A stretch of DNA of 64,000 nucleotides from Kaistella montana (GCF_024436175.1 NZ_JANFQP010000001.1:930001-994000), one strand, 5' to 3'; shown: positions 39,157-49,032, counted from the first letter of the stretch. A program made the numbers and translations. Notes: a model not told the origin generated them from the letters alone.

Positions 39157-39189
39157 AAAAAAAGCCGTTTCCAATAATTTGAAAACGGC
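39157..39189 (-). terminator. Terminator at the end of the glucan utilisation locus
   Basis: Minus-strand GCCGTTTTCAA / TTGGAAACGGC stem with one G-U pair, followed by T7, after the GH3 stop codon at 39208. Confidence 0.85.
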
Positions 39190-39207
39190 CTATTTTAAAG
39201 GATTTTC

Positions 39208-41535
39208 TTACTTCGTCCAGTTGATTTTGGTGAGTTGCACCTCATCAGAATTGGTCCCGATCATCACATCAAATTCGCCGGCTTCCCAGTCATATTTCAA
39301 TGCGTTGTTATAGAATTTCAAATCTTCAGGGGAAATATTGAAGGTCACTTTCTTACTTTCTCCTTTTTTCAAATACACTTTCTGGAAACCTTTCAATTCT
39401 TTCACAGGTCGCGTGATGCTTCCAACCTTATCGCGGATATATAGTTGAACCACTTCTGCTCCGTCATAATTCCCAGAATTGGTCACTGTAACAGAAGCCT
39501 GAATAGTTTGATTTCCTTTTGGATTAACATCGGAAACCGACATCGCAGAATAGTCAAATTTAGAATAGCTTAAACCAAATCCGAACGGATAAAGCGGTGT
39601 GTTACATTCATCCATATAATTGGAACGGAATCTTTCGTAGACACATTTTTCGGTTTGATCAGCGCCTAAAGGACGACCGGTATTTTTATGATTGTAGTAA
39701 ATTGGAACCTGACCCAAACTTCTCGGGAAAGTTACCGGAAGTTTTCCCGAAGGATTTACTTTACCAAAAAGCACATCTGAAATGGCATTTCCAGCTTCGG
39801 AACCTGCAAACCAAACATTCAAAATGGCATCAGGAAGATCTTTCATATTGGTTAAAGCCAAAGGTCGACCTGTGAAAAGTACCACCACGATTGGTTTTCC
39901 TGTCTTTTTAAGTTCTTTTAAAAGATCAATTTGAGATTGCGGAATATCAATTTCTGTTCTTGATGAAGATTCGCCACTCATTTCAGCAGATTCGCCGATC
40001 GCAAGAACCACTACATCGGATTTGTTAGCTACATCTACAGCTTCTTTCAGTAAAACTTCTTTCGGACGATTATCTCTATCGGTTAATTTTCCGTGCGCTG
40101 CGTAAACATTTTCCAATTTTTCGCTGTAATCGATATTTGCACCTTTCGCAGAAACAAATTTTACATCTTTCCCGAAATTATCCTGCAAACCTTTCACTAG
40201 AGAAACTGCTTCACCATGTTTTGCGGCGACACTCCATGTCCCGGTCATGTTGAGGGAATTATTCACCAAAGGTCCGATTACTGCAACTGTTCCGGAGTTT
40301 TTCAATGGAAGAATGTTGTTTTCATTTTTCATTAAAACCATCGATTGAGCAGCAACATTTCGAGCAACATTTCTGTTTTCTTTGCTGAAAACTTCTTTTG
40401 AAGCCAATTTTGCATCGCCGTATCTATAAGGATCTTCAAAAAGTCCTAAATCATATTTTGCTTCCAGAATTCTTTTCGCAGCCAAATCAATCTCCGCTTG
40501 GGTAACTTTTCCTTCTTCCAAAGATTGTTTCAAGGTTTTCAAGAAACCTTCTCCCACCATATCCATATCGACACCGGCTTTCAAGGCAAGTGCAGAAACC
40601 TGTTGCAAATCGCCCATTCCGTGTTCGATCATTTCGTTGATTCCTGTGTAATCGGTAACGACAAAGCCATCAAAGCCCCACATTTTTCTTAGAACCTCGG
40701 TTTGAAGCCATTTATTTCCGGTAGCAGGAATTCCGTCAACTTCATTAAAAGATGCCATCACAGAACCAACTCCTGCATCTACAGCCGCTTTGTAAGGTGG
40801 AAAATATTCATTAAACATTCTCACGTGGCTCATATCAACCGTATTGTAATCGCGGCCGGCTTCACCAGCTCCGTATAAAGCGAAATGCTTTACACAAGCC
40901 ATGATGGTATTTTTCAGTGACAGATCTTTCCCTTGATAACCATAAACCATATTTTTGGCTACTTCGCTTCCCAAATACGGATCTTCACCGGAACCTTCGG
41001 AAATTCTTCCCCAACGTGGCTCTCGAGAAATATCAGTCATCGGCGAAAATGTCCAAGAAATTCCGTCTGCAGCAGCTTCTTTTGCCGCTACAGCAGCAGA
41101 TTGCTGAACAAGATTCATGTCCCAAGAAGCAGCTAAACCTAAAGGAATTGGGAACGTGGTTTCGTACCCATGAATGACATCCATTCCGAAAATTAATGGA
41201 ATTTTAAGTCGGCTTTTTTCTAATGCTACTTTTTGTACCGCTTTGATTTTCTCAGCACCTTTAATGTTGAATAATCCACCGACCAAACCTTGTTCGATTT
41301 TCTTTCCGATGTCGGAATTGGTCGCTTGTCCGGTTGTGAAATCACCTGATGAAGGCAAATTCAGCTGCCCGATTTTTTCATCTAAAGTCATTTTGGCGAG
41401 AAGATTCTCTACAAATGCTTTTTTCTTGACTTTATAAGCTTCGGTTTGGTAAGATTGGTAAGGTTTGGTTACCATTTCCTGAGCCGAAAAACAAGGTGCA
41501 AGCGCGATGGTTGCAATTAAAATTAGTTTCTTCAT
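39208..41535 (-). CDS. bglX: GH3 beta-glucosidase (BglX-like)
   Basis: A 775-residue exported glycoside hydrolase (signal peptide MKKLILIATIALAPCFS). Order: GH3 N-terminal barrel with nucleophile Asp in GFDGFVVTDYTG; GH3 C-terminal alpha/beta sandwich (KTGKPIVVVLFTGRPLAL); and a fibronectin type III-like C-terminal domain (NSGNYDGAEVVQLYIRD). It releases terminal glucose from beta-gluco-oligosaccharides. As the last gene of this locus it probably finishes off sophoro-oligosaccharides made by the GH144-like enzyme; that linkage is inferred. Confidence 0.93.
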   Translation of the reverse strand: MKKLILIATIALAPCFSAQEMVTKPYQSYQTEAYKVKKKAFVENLLAKMTLDEKIGQLNLPSSGDFTTGQATNSDIGKKIEQGLVGGLFNIKGAEKIKAVQKVALEKSRLKIPLIFGMDVIHGYETTFPIPLGLAASWDMNLVQQSAAVAAKEAAADGISWTFSPMTDISREPRWGRISEGSGEDPYLGSEVAKNMVYGYQGKDLSLKNTIMACVKHFALYGAGEAGRDYNTVDMSHVRMFNEYFPPYKAAVDAGVGSVMASFNEVDGIPATGNKWLQTEVLRKMWGFDGFVVTDYTGINEMIEHGMGDLQQVSALALKAGVDMDMVGEGFLKTLKQSLEEGKVTQAEIDLAAKRILEAKYDLGLFEDPYRYGDAKLASKEVFSKENRNVARNVAAQSMVLMKNENNILPLKNSGTVAVIGPLVNNSLNMTGTWSVAAKHGEAVSLVKGLQDNFGKDVKFVSAKGANIDYSEKLENVYAAHGKLTDRDNRPKEVLLKEAVDVANKSDVVVLAIGESAEMSGESSSRTEIDIPQSQIDLLKELKKTGKPIVVVLFTGRPLALTNMKDLPDAILNVWFAGSEAGNAISDVLFGKVNPSGKLPVTFPRSLGQVPIYYNHKNTGRPLGADQTEKCVYERFRSNYMDECNTPLYPFGFGLSYSKFDYSAMSVSDVNPKGNQTIQASVTVTNSGNYDGAEVVQLYIRDKVGSITRPVKELKGFQKVYLKKGESKKVTFNISPEDLKFYNNALKYDWEAGEFDVMIGTNSDEVQLTKINWTK

Positions 41536-41540
41536 ATTGA

Positions 41541-42251
41541 TTATTTTTTGTCAGATTTTTTCTGGGAAAGCATCCATTCGTAAAGTTTTGGATTGGAATA
41601 GGTTGAATCCCATGAGTTATGATTATCATCGGAGAACAAAGTAAGTTCCACGTTTTTATTATATTTTTTAATTTCCTGATAAATTTCAATCGAATTCATC
41701 GGGGAAACGATATCGTCATTTCCGCCATGAAAGATTTTCATGGGAAGATCTTTGTAATTTTCTGCTCTCACTTTCATCAATCTATCGACAGGCGGACAAA
41801 CCGGAACCACCGCAGAAAACATTTCAGGATGCTCCATCGCGAGTTTCAAAGTTCCCCAACCACCCATGGATAAACCGGTGAGGATAATTCGCGACTCATC
41901 AATTTTATATTTTTGTTGAATATCTTTGATTAAATGATAAATTGTTTCGGTATCCCACCAAACATTTTCCGGACATTGAGGAGCCAGAATTGCAATAGGT
42001 TCTTTGATGAGATTTTTGTAAGTAAACGGACTGTGTGCTTTTACCATTTCCAAATTCGTTCCTCTTTCGCCGGAGCCGTGAAGGAAAACAATCAACGGAA
42101 CTTTTCCTTTAGAATCCTGAGGATAATCTAGAACATAAGAAATTTTGTAGCTGTTTTTAATTTCTTTGTTGAATTCTGTTTTGATTTCCTGAGCTTTCAG
42201 CAAACAACCGAAACTTAGAAAAAAGAGAGTAAAACGAGATATTGATTTCAT
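41541..42251 (-). CDS. Exported alpha/beta-hydrolase esterase
   Basis: A 236-residue secreted hydrolase (signal MKSISRFTLFFLSFGCLLKA). The catalytic triad is visible as Ser in LTGLSMGGWG, Asp in HGGNDDIVSP and His in DDNHNSWD; FLHGSGERG is the oxyanion loop. It belongs to the dienelactone/phospholipase-carboxylesterase-like group. It is five bases ahead of bglX and therefore in the glucan locus. An esterase here could remove ester substituents (such as succinyl groups) from the glucan, which is inference. Confidence 0.8.
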   Translation of the reverse strand: MKSISRFTLFFLSFGCLLKAQEIKTEFNKEIKNSYKISYVLDYPQDSKGKVPLIVFLHGSGERGTNLEMVKAHSPFTYKNLIKEPIAILAPQCPENVWWDTETIYHLIKDIQQKYKIDESRIILTGLSMGGWGTLKLAMEHPEMFSAVVPVCPPVDRLMKVRAENYKDLPMKIFHGGNDDIVSPMNSIEIYQEIKKYNKNVELTLFSDDNHNSWDSTYSNPKLYEWMLSQKKSDKK

Positions 42252-42299
42252 ATTTATTTAAAATTTATTGGTCTTGATTTTATTTAACAACCGATCTCC

Positions 42300-42375
42300 T
42301 AGCCCCGATTGCAGCGGCATCCTTTTGTGGAGTGCAGCGGAACAAAAGATATAGCGGAAAGCGGGAAATAGCTCC
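42300..42375 (-). ncRNA. Flavobacterial intergenic structured repeat, copy 2 (Flavo-1-like)
   Basis: Same edges as the 1681 copy: TAGCCCCGATTG...CGGCAT and GGGAAATAGCTCC with a following A-run. The internal arms ATCCTTTTGT and ACAAAAGAT pair around a short loop. In minus-strand sense it begins nine bases after the GH144-like stop codon and precedes the esterase gene, so it is inside the glucan locus transcript. Confidence 0.55.
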
Positions 42376-42384
42376 AAAAAAAAA

Positions 42385-43764
42385 TCATTTAATATTATAC
42401 TTTTCAGATTTAAAACTCAATTTTTTCAAGCCTTGTTGGATATCTGGTGCGTTCATGAATAATTTCCAAAGCAGGCCGGATCGGTAATTTTCAATCATGG
42501 GCGAAATGGTTCCCTGATCGATCGCCAAATATCTTGGAGTAAACCAATTGTCGTAATGCACCGATGTTGCATCATAAGGACCCGCAACGCCGATGAAGTC
42601 CGGCTTTTCGGTATAAACATATCTTAAAAAATCCATGGATTCTTTCGGAGTATAAGGAAAACTGCTCAACGCCGCGGTTGGGGAAATAATTCCCGTGTCA
42701 TTGGTGGGCGAATGGGCGGTGTATCCCGTAGAACCATCTGAATTTCGGGTATAACTTGCTGTGAGTCCCCAATAATTTTTGTTATAACCTTTCCAGTTTT
42801 TAGGATTTTTGAGGATGTAATTGTAATCAATTAAAACATGATTTCGATTGAGATCGAAGTAATTTTTCACTATTTTATCGGATAGATTTGTTGGATCCAA
42901 TCCGAGATAAGAATATTGTGCCCAAAAAAGTGGTCCACCAAATTCTTCTGCACCATTGTGTTTCACGATCAGCGGAAAGCCGTACTTGGATTGATCTGAG
43001 GTGTATTTACCGTTTCTTGTCCAGCCTTTATAATAGGTTTCGGCATCGATGGTATGCGTTGGAGAAGCTGCGGCGAGAATGTAAGTGATGAGGCACTCGT
43101 TGTAACCCTCCAAAGGAAAATTCATTTCCCAGCCGTAATTGGGCGACCAATGCCAATAAAGCACTTTTTCGCCACCTTTGGTATACCAATTCCATTCAAC
43201 TCCTTTCCAAAGGTCATCCATTTTTTGGGCGAGAAGTTTTTCTTCTTGATTTCCATTTTTGAAATATTCGCGAATGGTGATGATTCCTTGAACCAAAAAA
43301 GCAGTTTCTACAAGATCGCCGCCGTTATCTTTTTGTCCGAAAGGAACGGTTTTTCCGGTTTCGCCATTCATCCAATGCGACCAAGCTCCGTGATATCGAT
43401 CCGCGGAAGCGAGAAAATCGGCCATTACATTTAAACGTTTTACAGCTTCATTTCTTGGAATAAAACCGCGCTCGACTCCTACTAAAATGGTCATTAATCC
43501 AAATCCTGAACCGCCAGTTGTAATTACATTTTTGTCATTATCGGGGTAAATATCATCAACATGATAGCGTTCCCGCGCCAACAATGAATTAGGTTCAGCG
43601 AAATCCCAGAAATATTTCAAGGCATCTTGCTGAACTCTGTTCATCAATTGTTCGTTGGTGAAGCCATTAGTTGAAGCTTCATTATTTGAAGCCCCATTTT
43701 GTGCATTTTTGCATGAAAACAAAAAAGTACAAGCAACTAAACCTACCGCAAAAACTCCTTTCAT
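42385..43764 (-). CDS. GH144-like endo-beta-1,2-glucanase (glucoamylase-family) lipoprotein
   Basis: A 459-residue lipoprotein (lipobox VACTFLFSC). The whole remaining length is one (alpha/alpha)6-barrel of the conserved glycoamylase-like domain: DALKYFWDFAEPNS, TTGGSGFGLMTILVG, YWHWSPNYGWEMNFPLEGYNE, WGLTASY and NWFTPRYLAIDQGTISPMIENY. Characterised Bacteroidota members of this family (GH144) are endo-beta-1,2-glucanases. It is encoded between SusD and the esterase. Confidence is high for the family, lower for the substrate. Confidence 0.82.
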   Translation of the reverse strand: MKGVFAVGLVACTFLFSCKNAQNGASNNEASTNGFTNEQLMNRVQQDALKYFWDFAEPNSLLARERYHVDDIYPDNDKNVITTGGSGFGLMTILVGVERGFIPRNEAVKRLNVMADFLASADRYHGAWSHWMNGETGKTVPFGQKDNGGDLVETAFLVQGIITIREYFKNGNQEEKLLAQKMDDLWKGVEWNWYTKGGEKVLYWHWSPNYGWEMNFPLEGYNECLITYILAAASPTHTIDAETYYKGWTRNGKYTSDQSKYGFPLIVKHNGAEEFGGPLFWAQYSYLGLDPTNLSDKIVKNYFDLNRNHVLIDYNYILKNPKNWKGYNKNYWGLTASYTRNSDGSTGYTAHSPTNDTGIISPTAALSSFPYTPKESMDFLRYVYTEKPDFIGVAGPYDATSVHYDNWFTPRYLAIDQGTISPMIENYRSGLLWKLFMNAPDIQQGLKKLSFKSEKYNIK

Positions 43765-43800
43765 TATTTAAATTTTTAAGAATCAAGCATTAAAAAAATA

Positions 43801-43833
43801 AAAAGCCACCACAAAAAATGTGGCAGCTTTTTG
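43801..43833 (-). terminator. Internal hairpin/terminator after susD
   Basis: Minus-strand AAAAGCTGCCACA / TGTGGTGGCTTTT stem with G-U pairs, six-base T-loop and a T-rich tail. It would let the SusCD part of the transcript outnumber the enzyme part. Confidence 0.75.
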
Positions 43834-43844
43834 TATAAAATCCA

Positions 43845-45263
43845 TTAATATCCAGGGTTTTGTGTCAAGACATTATTACTGTCATTAATTGCGTTCAAAG
43901 GAATTGGGAACAATTCGTTTTTCCCGGTTTTAAATCCTAATGGTCCTAAAAATGTAGCAGCTTGGCCTGTTCTAACAAGATCTAAGAAACGATCCATCTC
44001 CATCGCTAATTCTACCCTTCTTTCCTGCCAAATTGCAGTTCGAAGAGCGCCTTGTGTGGTTGCGGTAGTGTTTGCAAGTTGTGCACGGTTTCTCACTCGA
44101 TTGATGTTGGTAATTGCTACAGCGGTATTTCCTAATTCGTTGGCAGCTTCTGCATTAATCAAAAGAATGTCTGCAAATCTTAGAATTCTTAAGTTCTGAA
44201 TAGAGCCATAACCACAAGCATTATTATTTAAAGAAGACGGAACATAAACTTTTTGGTTATAAGTATCAACCGATTGTGGATCTCCTTTTTTGATCAAATC
44301 TCCTTCAATGGTGGTTTCTCCTTCTCTTAAAATCGTCAATTCTTTTCGGATATCACCTGGTTCAAAAGCGTTTTCCAAAGCCGGAGAAGGCGTGAAGAAT
44401 CCCCATCCGAATTGGTTTCTTACCCCTTGAACTTCAGCATACTGACTTCCTCCGAATTCCGCAGAACAACCGCAGTTGACTTCGAAAACAGATTCAGGAC
44501 CAAATTCGCCTGCAGGACGGAATAAATGATTGAAATCAGGATCTAAATCGTATCCCATTCCCATCACCAAATTGGAAGTATCATACGCTTTTTGATAATC
44601 TTTCATATACAAATACACTTTTGAAAGTAAACCTAGCGCTGCTCCTTTCGTTACTCTACCCAAATCTGCTGCTCCATAACTTGGTGGAAGCACTCCTGAA
44701 GCTTCCGTTAAATCTTTTACAATAAAATCATAAACTTCTGCCGCGGTATTTCTCGGAAGGTTATAATTGGTTTGAATGCCATCAAAAATCGGCACACCAC
44801 CATAAACTCTTACCAAATTAAAATAAAAATAAGCTCTCAACATTTTGGCTTCAGCAACCAATCTGTTTTTTAAGGCAGCATCCATTTCAATTGCAGGAAC
44901 TTTGGTGATTACTTGGTTGGCTCTGTTTACAGCTTGCCATTGACCAATCCAATATCCGTTTACCGCATCGGTACTTACGTTGTATTTGAACTGATCCATA
45001 TCGTTGATGAAAGCGGCGTCACCAGGATTAGAACCTTTCACTACATCGTCACCGGTAACTCCTAAAATATTCTGCGCAGGGAAACCGGTATTTTCCCAGC
45101 TTCTGAGGAAACTATAAATCGCGTTGGTTGCCTTCATGGCATCTTCTTGCGTTTGGAAGAAATCGGTACCAACAGTGACACCTTCTTGTTTGATGTCGAC
45201 AAAATCATCTTTACAACTTGTAATGAGCGAAAGTATGGTGAGTGTTAAAAATATTTTTTTCAT
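43845..45263 (-). CDS. SusD/RagB-family glycan-binding lipoprotein
   Basis: A 472-residue outer-membrane lipoprotein (MKKIFLTLTILSLITSC). The SusD fold is shown by the N-terminal EDAMKATNAIYSFL, TPR-like helices (LRAYFYFNLVRVYGGVPI is the classic SusD-2 helix) and the C-terminal QERRVELAMEMDRFLDLVRTG. It caps the SusC channel and binds glycan at the cell surface. It follows susC by 10 bases. Confidence 0.95.
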   Translation of the reverse strand: MKKIFLTLTILSLITSCKDDFVDIKQEGVTVGTDFFQTQEDAMKATNAIYSFLRSWENTGFPAQNILGVTGDDVVKGSNPGDAAFINDMDQFKYNVSTDAVNGYWIGQWQAVNRANQVITKVPAIEMDAALKNRLVAEAKMLRAYFYFNLVRVYGGVPIFDGIQTNYNLPRNTAAEVYDFIVKDLTEASGVLPPSYGAADLGRVTKGAALGLLSKVYLYMKDYQKAYDTSNLVMGMGYDLDPDFNHLFRPAGEFGPESVFEVNCGCSAEFGGSQYAEVQGVRNQFGWGFFTPSPALENAFEPGDIRKELTILREGETTIEGDLIKKGDPQSVDTYNQKVYVPSSLNNNACGYGSIQNLRILRFADILLINAEAANELGNTAVAITNINRVRNRAQLANTTATTQGALRTAIWQERRVELAMEMDRFLDLVRTGQAATFLGPLGFKTGKNELFPIPLNAINDSNNVLTQNPGY

Positions 45264-45273
45264 GATTTTTTAA

Positions 45274-48087
45274 TTAAAATGTTAAATTCATCCCCATAGT
45301 ATAGATGGCAGAAATTGGGTAAATATTGTTATCAATACCCATTTGTACTCTGTCAGTATTTAAAATTTCAGGTGAGAATCCGTTGTATTTAAAACTGGTC
45401 CAAGGATTTTGTGCACTTAAATAAAGTCTCAATTTTTTCACAGATAATGCTTCGGCGACATTTTTCGGAAGGTTGTATCCAATTTGAATATTTCTGATTC
45501 TGAAATAGCTACCATCTTCTACATAGAAACTGCTTGGAAGAATCACCGATTGATTGGAGGTAATCATTGCATTGGTATTGGAAGTTCCTTCACCGTGCCA
45601 TCTGTTGTTGTACATATCCAAATCCCAACTTTCGTTTCCGTAGCGTTGTTCGCGGTTGTAATTGTAGATTTCATTTCCGAAAACTCCTTGAAAATCAATA
45701 GCAAAATCAATGGAATGAACATTTAAAGTAAATCCGAATCCGTAAGTTCCATCAGGAATTGGGCTTCCTAAGAAAGTTTTATCTCGAACATCAATAATTC
45801 CGTTTCCATCCAAGTCAGCAAATTTGAACCAACCTGCTTTTGCATCAGTTTGCCCTGAAGCAGCTGCTTCGGCATCGGTTTGGAAAACGCCTGCAACCTG
45901 ATAACCATAATAAGATCCCACCGCTTCACCGGCTTGTAATCTCACGATTGAGTTATTGAAAAGAGAAGCTCCTGTTTCTAAGAAAGATCCGCCGTAAACA
46001 TCAGTGATTTTGTTTTTAAGCGTGGTGAAGTTTCCATAAAAACCTAATTTCACATTCTCGCTAAGGTTTTTGTTATAATTGGCTGAGATTTCCAAACCTT
46101 TATTATTAAAGGAATAAGCATTGGTTACAAAATTTCTCCAGTTGCTCGCTCCGGATAGTGTTCCTTGGAAAATTCCGTACACAACATCTTTGGAATCTTT
46201 GTTATAATAGGTTGCTTCAAGTTTTAAATTATTATTTAGCATCGCCATTTCAATCCCGAAATCGGTACCAGTTGTAGTTTCCCAGCCGATGGTTGGGTCA
46301 ATCACAGTATCAATTGTTGCTGCAGGATAACCATTATTTCCATAATAAGCTCCACCACCGATGATGGTTACGTTTTGGGTGAAATTTCTGCTCACATTTG
46401 GATTTCCTAGTTCACCGTAACTTGCTCTAAGTTTTAATAAATTAAAGAAATTTTGCTCACTCATGAAATCTTCTTTTGAGATCACCCAACCTACACTTAC
46501 CGCAGGGAAAGTTCTGTAGCGATCTGTCGAAATTTGCGAAGTTGCATCTCTACGAATCGATGCATTTAAAAGGTATTTTCCGGCGTAATCATAATTAATT
46601 CTACCAAAGATAGATTCAATTCTACGCTGATCTTGGGTTACACTCGGATCGCTTCTGGTATCATTATAATAGAGAATATCGGTTCCGTTATCAATGTTCA
46701 AAGATTCATTCGTTCCGTCATAATAGACTTTATTAGCTGATCGATATTCTTCAGATCTGGAATCTCTAACTCTGGTAAAACCTCCTAATAAATCCAAATT
46801 GTGGTTACCAAAGCTTTTTTTCCAGTTCAGGGTATTATCCCAAACATAATTTCGGTAACGATTGTTTCTGGTAATGAGCACAGGATCTTTTTGGTTAGAA
46901 ACCGGTGCATACGTTAAAGTTGGGGTGTATTCGTATTGTTGAGGAGAATAATTATCGTTGGTATAGCTCGCTTTAAAAGTAAAATCTTTCAAAAATTTCA
47001 CTTCGGCCCAAACATTATTGAGTAATCTCTCTTGTCTAACTTGGGAACGATAAAGATCTAATTGTGCTCTTGGATTGGCAACATTTACTAAAGTAATATT
47101 TTGGTAATCTCCTGTTGTAGGGTTCATTACATCATAAACCGGCGGTGCGTTTCGGGCATCTAATAGAGGGTTTTTCGAAACATCGGTACGGGTTTTTGAG
47201 AATGAAAAATTATCTCCGATGGTAATATTATCTGTAATTTTATAGCTTAGGTTTAATTTGGTATTCATTCGGTTAAACCCGCTTCCGGAATTAATTCCTC
47301 TACCTGCAGCCAAGTTTCCTTCATCTTGCAAATAACCTACACTTCCGTAATAATTCAATTTTCCTAAACTTCCAGAAGCCGAAAAATCATTAGAATTAAT
47401 AGTGCTCGGACGCAATATTTCGCTGAACCAATCGGTACTTCCCGGATATTGTGCCTTGGTGATGAATTGCGTTGGATCCGTTACCCGGTCATTCCTCAAT
47501 TTTTCATTATATAATTCGATGTACTGATCAGCATTCACCATTTCCGGAACATTAGTAACCGTTTTGATTCCCAAATAAGAATTCACATTGAAAATCGGTT
47601 TGCCTCTTCCTGTTTTGGTTTTAATGATCACCGCTCCATTCGCAGCTTTCGCACCATAAATCGCCAAACTCGATGGATCTTTCAGAACACTCATCGATTC
47701 AATATCTTGCGGATTTAGGAAAGAAATATCTTCTGTCAACATTCCATCCACGATGAAAACAGTATTTCCTGATAATGATCCGATTCCTCTGATATCTACT
47801 CTCGGCGAACCTCCTGGAGTTCCCGTCGTGACTACATTCACACCGGCAAGCCGACCTTGAACAGAATTAAGAGCATTTGCATTCGGTTTATCTGCTAAAT
47901 CTTTAGCGCTGATTAAACCGATACTTCCGGTAACGTTTTCTTTCTTTTGGCTGCCATAGCCAATCATTACCACTTCTTCGATTTTTTGTTCTTTCAAAGA
48001 GTCTTGTTTACCGGTTTGTGCATTCACATTCATTCCGAAATAGAATGCGGCTACCAAACAAGAAACTTTCAAATTAATTTGTTTCAT
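45274..48087 (-). CDS. SusC/RagA-family TonB-linked outer-membrane protein
   Basis: A 937-residue TonB-dependent transporter. After the signal peptide it has a short TonB-box region (EEVVMIGYGSQKKENVTGSI), the plug domain (ANALNSVQGRLAGVNVVTTG, SPRVDIRGIGSL, IDGMLTED-like loop) and a 22-strand barrel ending in MGMNLTF. The usual N-terminal carboxypeptidase-regulatory-like (CarboxypepD) domain is short or missing. It imports oligosaccharides with SusD. No sensor or regulator gene is next to it. Confidence 0.95.
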   Translation of the reverse strand: MKQINLKVSCLVAAFYFGMNVNAQTGKQDSLKEQKIEEVVMIGYGSQKKENVTGSIGLISAKDLADKPNANALNSVQGRLAGVNVVTTGTPGGSPRVDIRGIGSLSGNTVFIVDGMLTEDISFLNPQDIESMSVLKDPSSLAIYGAKAANGAVIIKTKTGRGKPIFNVNSYLGIKTVTNVPEMVNADQYIELYNEKLRNDRVTDPTQFITKAQYPGSTDWFSEILRPSTINSNDFSASGSLGKLNYYGSVGYLQDEGNLAAGRGINSGSGFNRMNTKLNLSYKITDNITIGDNFSFSKTRTDVSKNPLLDARNAPPVYDVMNPTTGDYQNITLVNVANPRAQLDLYRSQVRQERLLNNVWAEVKFLKDFTFKASYTNDNYSPQQYEYTPTLTYAPVSNQKDPVLITRNNRYRNYVWDNTLNWKKSFGNHNLDLLGGFTRVRDSRSEEYRSANKVYYDGTNESLNIDNGTDILYYNDTRSDPSVTQDQRRIESIFGRINYDYAGKYLLNASIRRDATSQISTDRYRTFPAVSVGWVISKEDFMSEQNFFNLLKLRASYGELGNPNVSRNFTQNVTIIGGGAYYGNNGYPAATIDTVIDPTIGWETTTGTDFGIEMAMLNNNLKLEATYYNKDSKDVVYGIFQGTLSGASNWRNFVTNAYSFNNKGLEISANYNKNLSENVKLGFYGNFTTLKNKITDVYGGSFLETGASLFNNSIVRLQAGEAVGSYYGYQVAGVFQTDAEAAASGQTDAKAGWFKFADLDGNGIIDVRDKTFLGSPIPDGTYGFGFTLNVHSIDFAIDFQGVFGNEIYNYNREQRYGNESWDLDMYNNRWHGEGTSNTNAMITSNQSVILPSSFYVEDGSYFRIRNIQIGYNLPKNVAEALSVKKLRLYLSAQNPWTSFKYNGFSPEILNTDRVQMGIDNNIYPISAIYTMGMNLTF

Positions 48088-48141
48088 ATCGTAGTATTAT
48101 TATTAAAAAATAAGTAAGAAATCCAACTATCATTATTATCT

Positions 48142-48149
48142 CAAAGTTA
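48142..48149 (-). promoter_or_regulatory. -7 promoter element (TAACTTTG) of the glucan locus
   Basis: TAnnTTTG match about 54 bases upstream of susC. No obvious -33 TTG at standard distance. Confidence 0.45.
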
Positions 48150-48243
48150 GAAAATATACTAATATGATGTTAATTTTTAATCATTTTTTTATAATTATTT
48201 GTTAAATAGATGATTTCAGAGCCAAAAAACTTTGGCTTAATAT

Positions 48244-48276
48244 TTGACAAACATTGAGTTACAAATTATAAATTTG
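48244..48276 (+). promoter_or_regulatory. Promoter of the DUF4197 gene
   Basis: TTG (48244-48246), 22-base spacer, TAAATTTG (48269-48276). The -7 element ends four bases before the ATG. Confidence 0.6.
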
Positions 48277-48280
48277 CATC

Positions 48281-48961
48281 ATGAAAAGAAATACAATTTT
48301 AGTAGCTACGATGGCTGTAGTTACCTTAGGAACCACCACACAATCTTGTGTAGCATTGGCTACATCTAGTGTTGGACTTGCAGTTTTAAAACAAATTCTT
48401 CTTGGAGGAATTACCAAAGGTCTTAATATTTTTAGCGATAAAAACAGCTTCCTTGCCAATCAACTTATTGAAGCTGCGTTACCACAACAACTTAAGGATG
48501 TGAACAATACGTTGCAAAAATTAGGTTTAAACAGCTTGGTGCAAAAAGAAAAAGAATATATCGCGCAAGCCGCAACTTTCACAGTAGATGTTTCTCGCCC
48601 GATCCTTACCAATGCAGTAAATAGCCTCACTGCAGAAGATGCCGCACGAATCGTTCAAGGGGGTAGCGGAACCGCAACTCAAATCTTGAGAGAAAAAACT
48701 TCTGAGCAATTAATGGCTGCAATTGCCCCAAAAGTTGATGCTAAGCTGAATGAATTCGGATTAGTGAGCACATTAAACCAAGCTTTGGCCGGATCCAATC
48801 TCTTAGGAACACTTCTTGGCGGACAAAGTTCTAACGCTTTAACTGGTGGAATCAGTAAATTTGCATCTCAGCAAATGGTAAATGGACTTTTCAATATTAT
48901 TCAAAATCATGAGCAACAAAACTCTGCTACGATATTGAATTCTTTGAATAGCATTAAATAA
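48281..48961 (+). CDS. DUF4197-family exported protein
   Basis: A 226-residue protein with a signal/lipobox-like start (VTLGTTTQSC) and an all-helical DUF4197 region with a repeated Leu/Ala/Gly pattern. Function of this family is unknown to me. Monocistronic by position, on the divergent side of the susC promoter region. Confidence 0.75.
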   Translation: MKRNTILVATMAVVTLGTTTQSCVALATSSVGLAVLKQILLGGITKGLNIFSDKNSFLANQLIEAALPQQLKDVNNTLQKLGLNSLVQKEKEYIAQAATFTVDVSRPILTNAVNSLTAEDAARIVQGGSGTATQILREKTSEQLMAAIAPKVDAKLNEFGLVSTLNQALAGSNLLGTLLGGQSSNALTGGISKFASQQMVNGLFNIIQNHEQQNSATILNSLNSIK

Positions 48962-49032
48962 CAAAAAAATATCTTTACATTTGAGTTTCCGAATTTTTTC
49001 GGAAACTTTTTTGAACCTTTAATATAAAGAAA

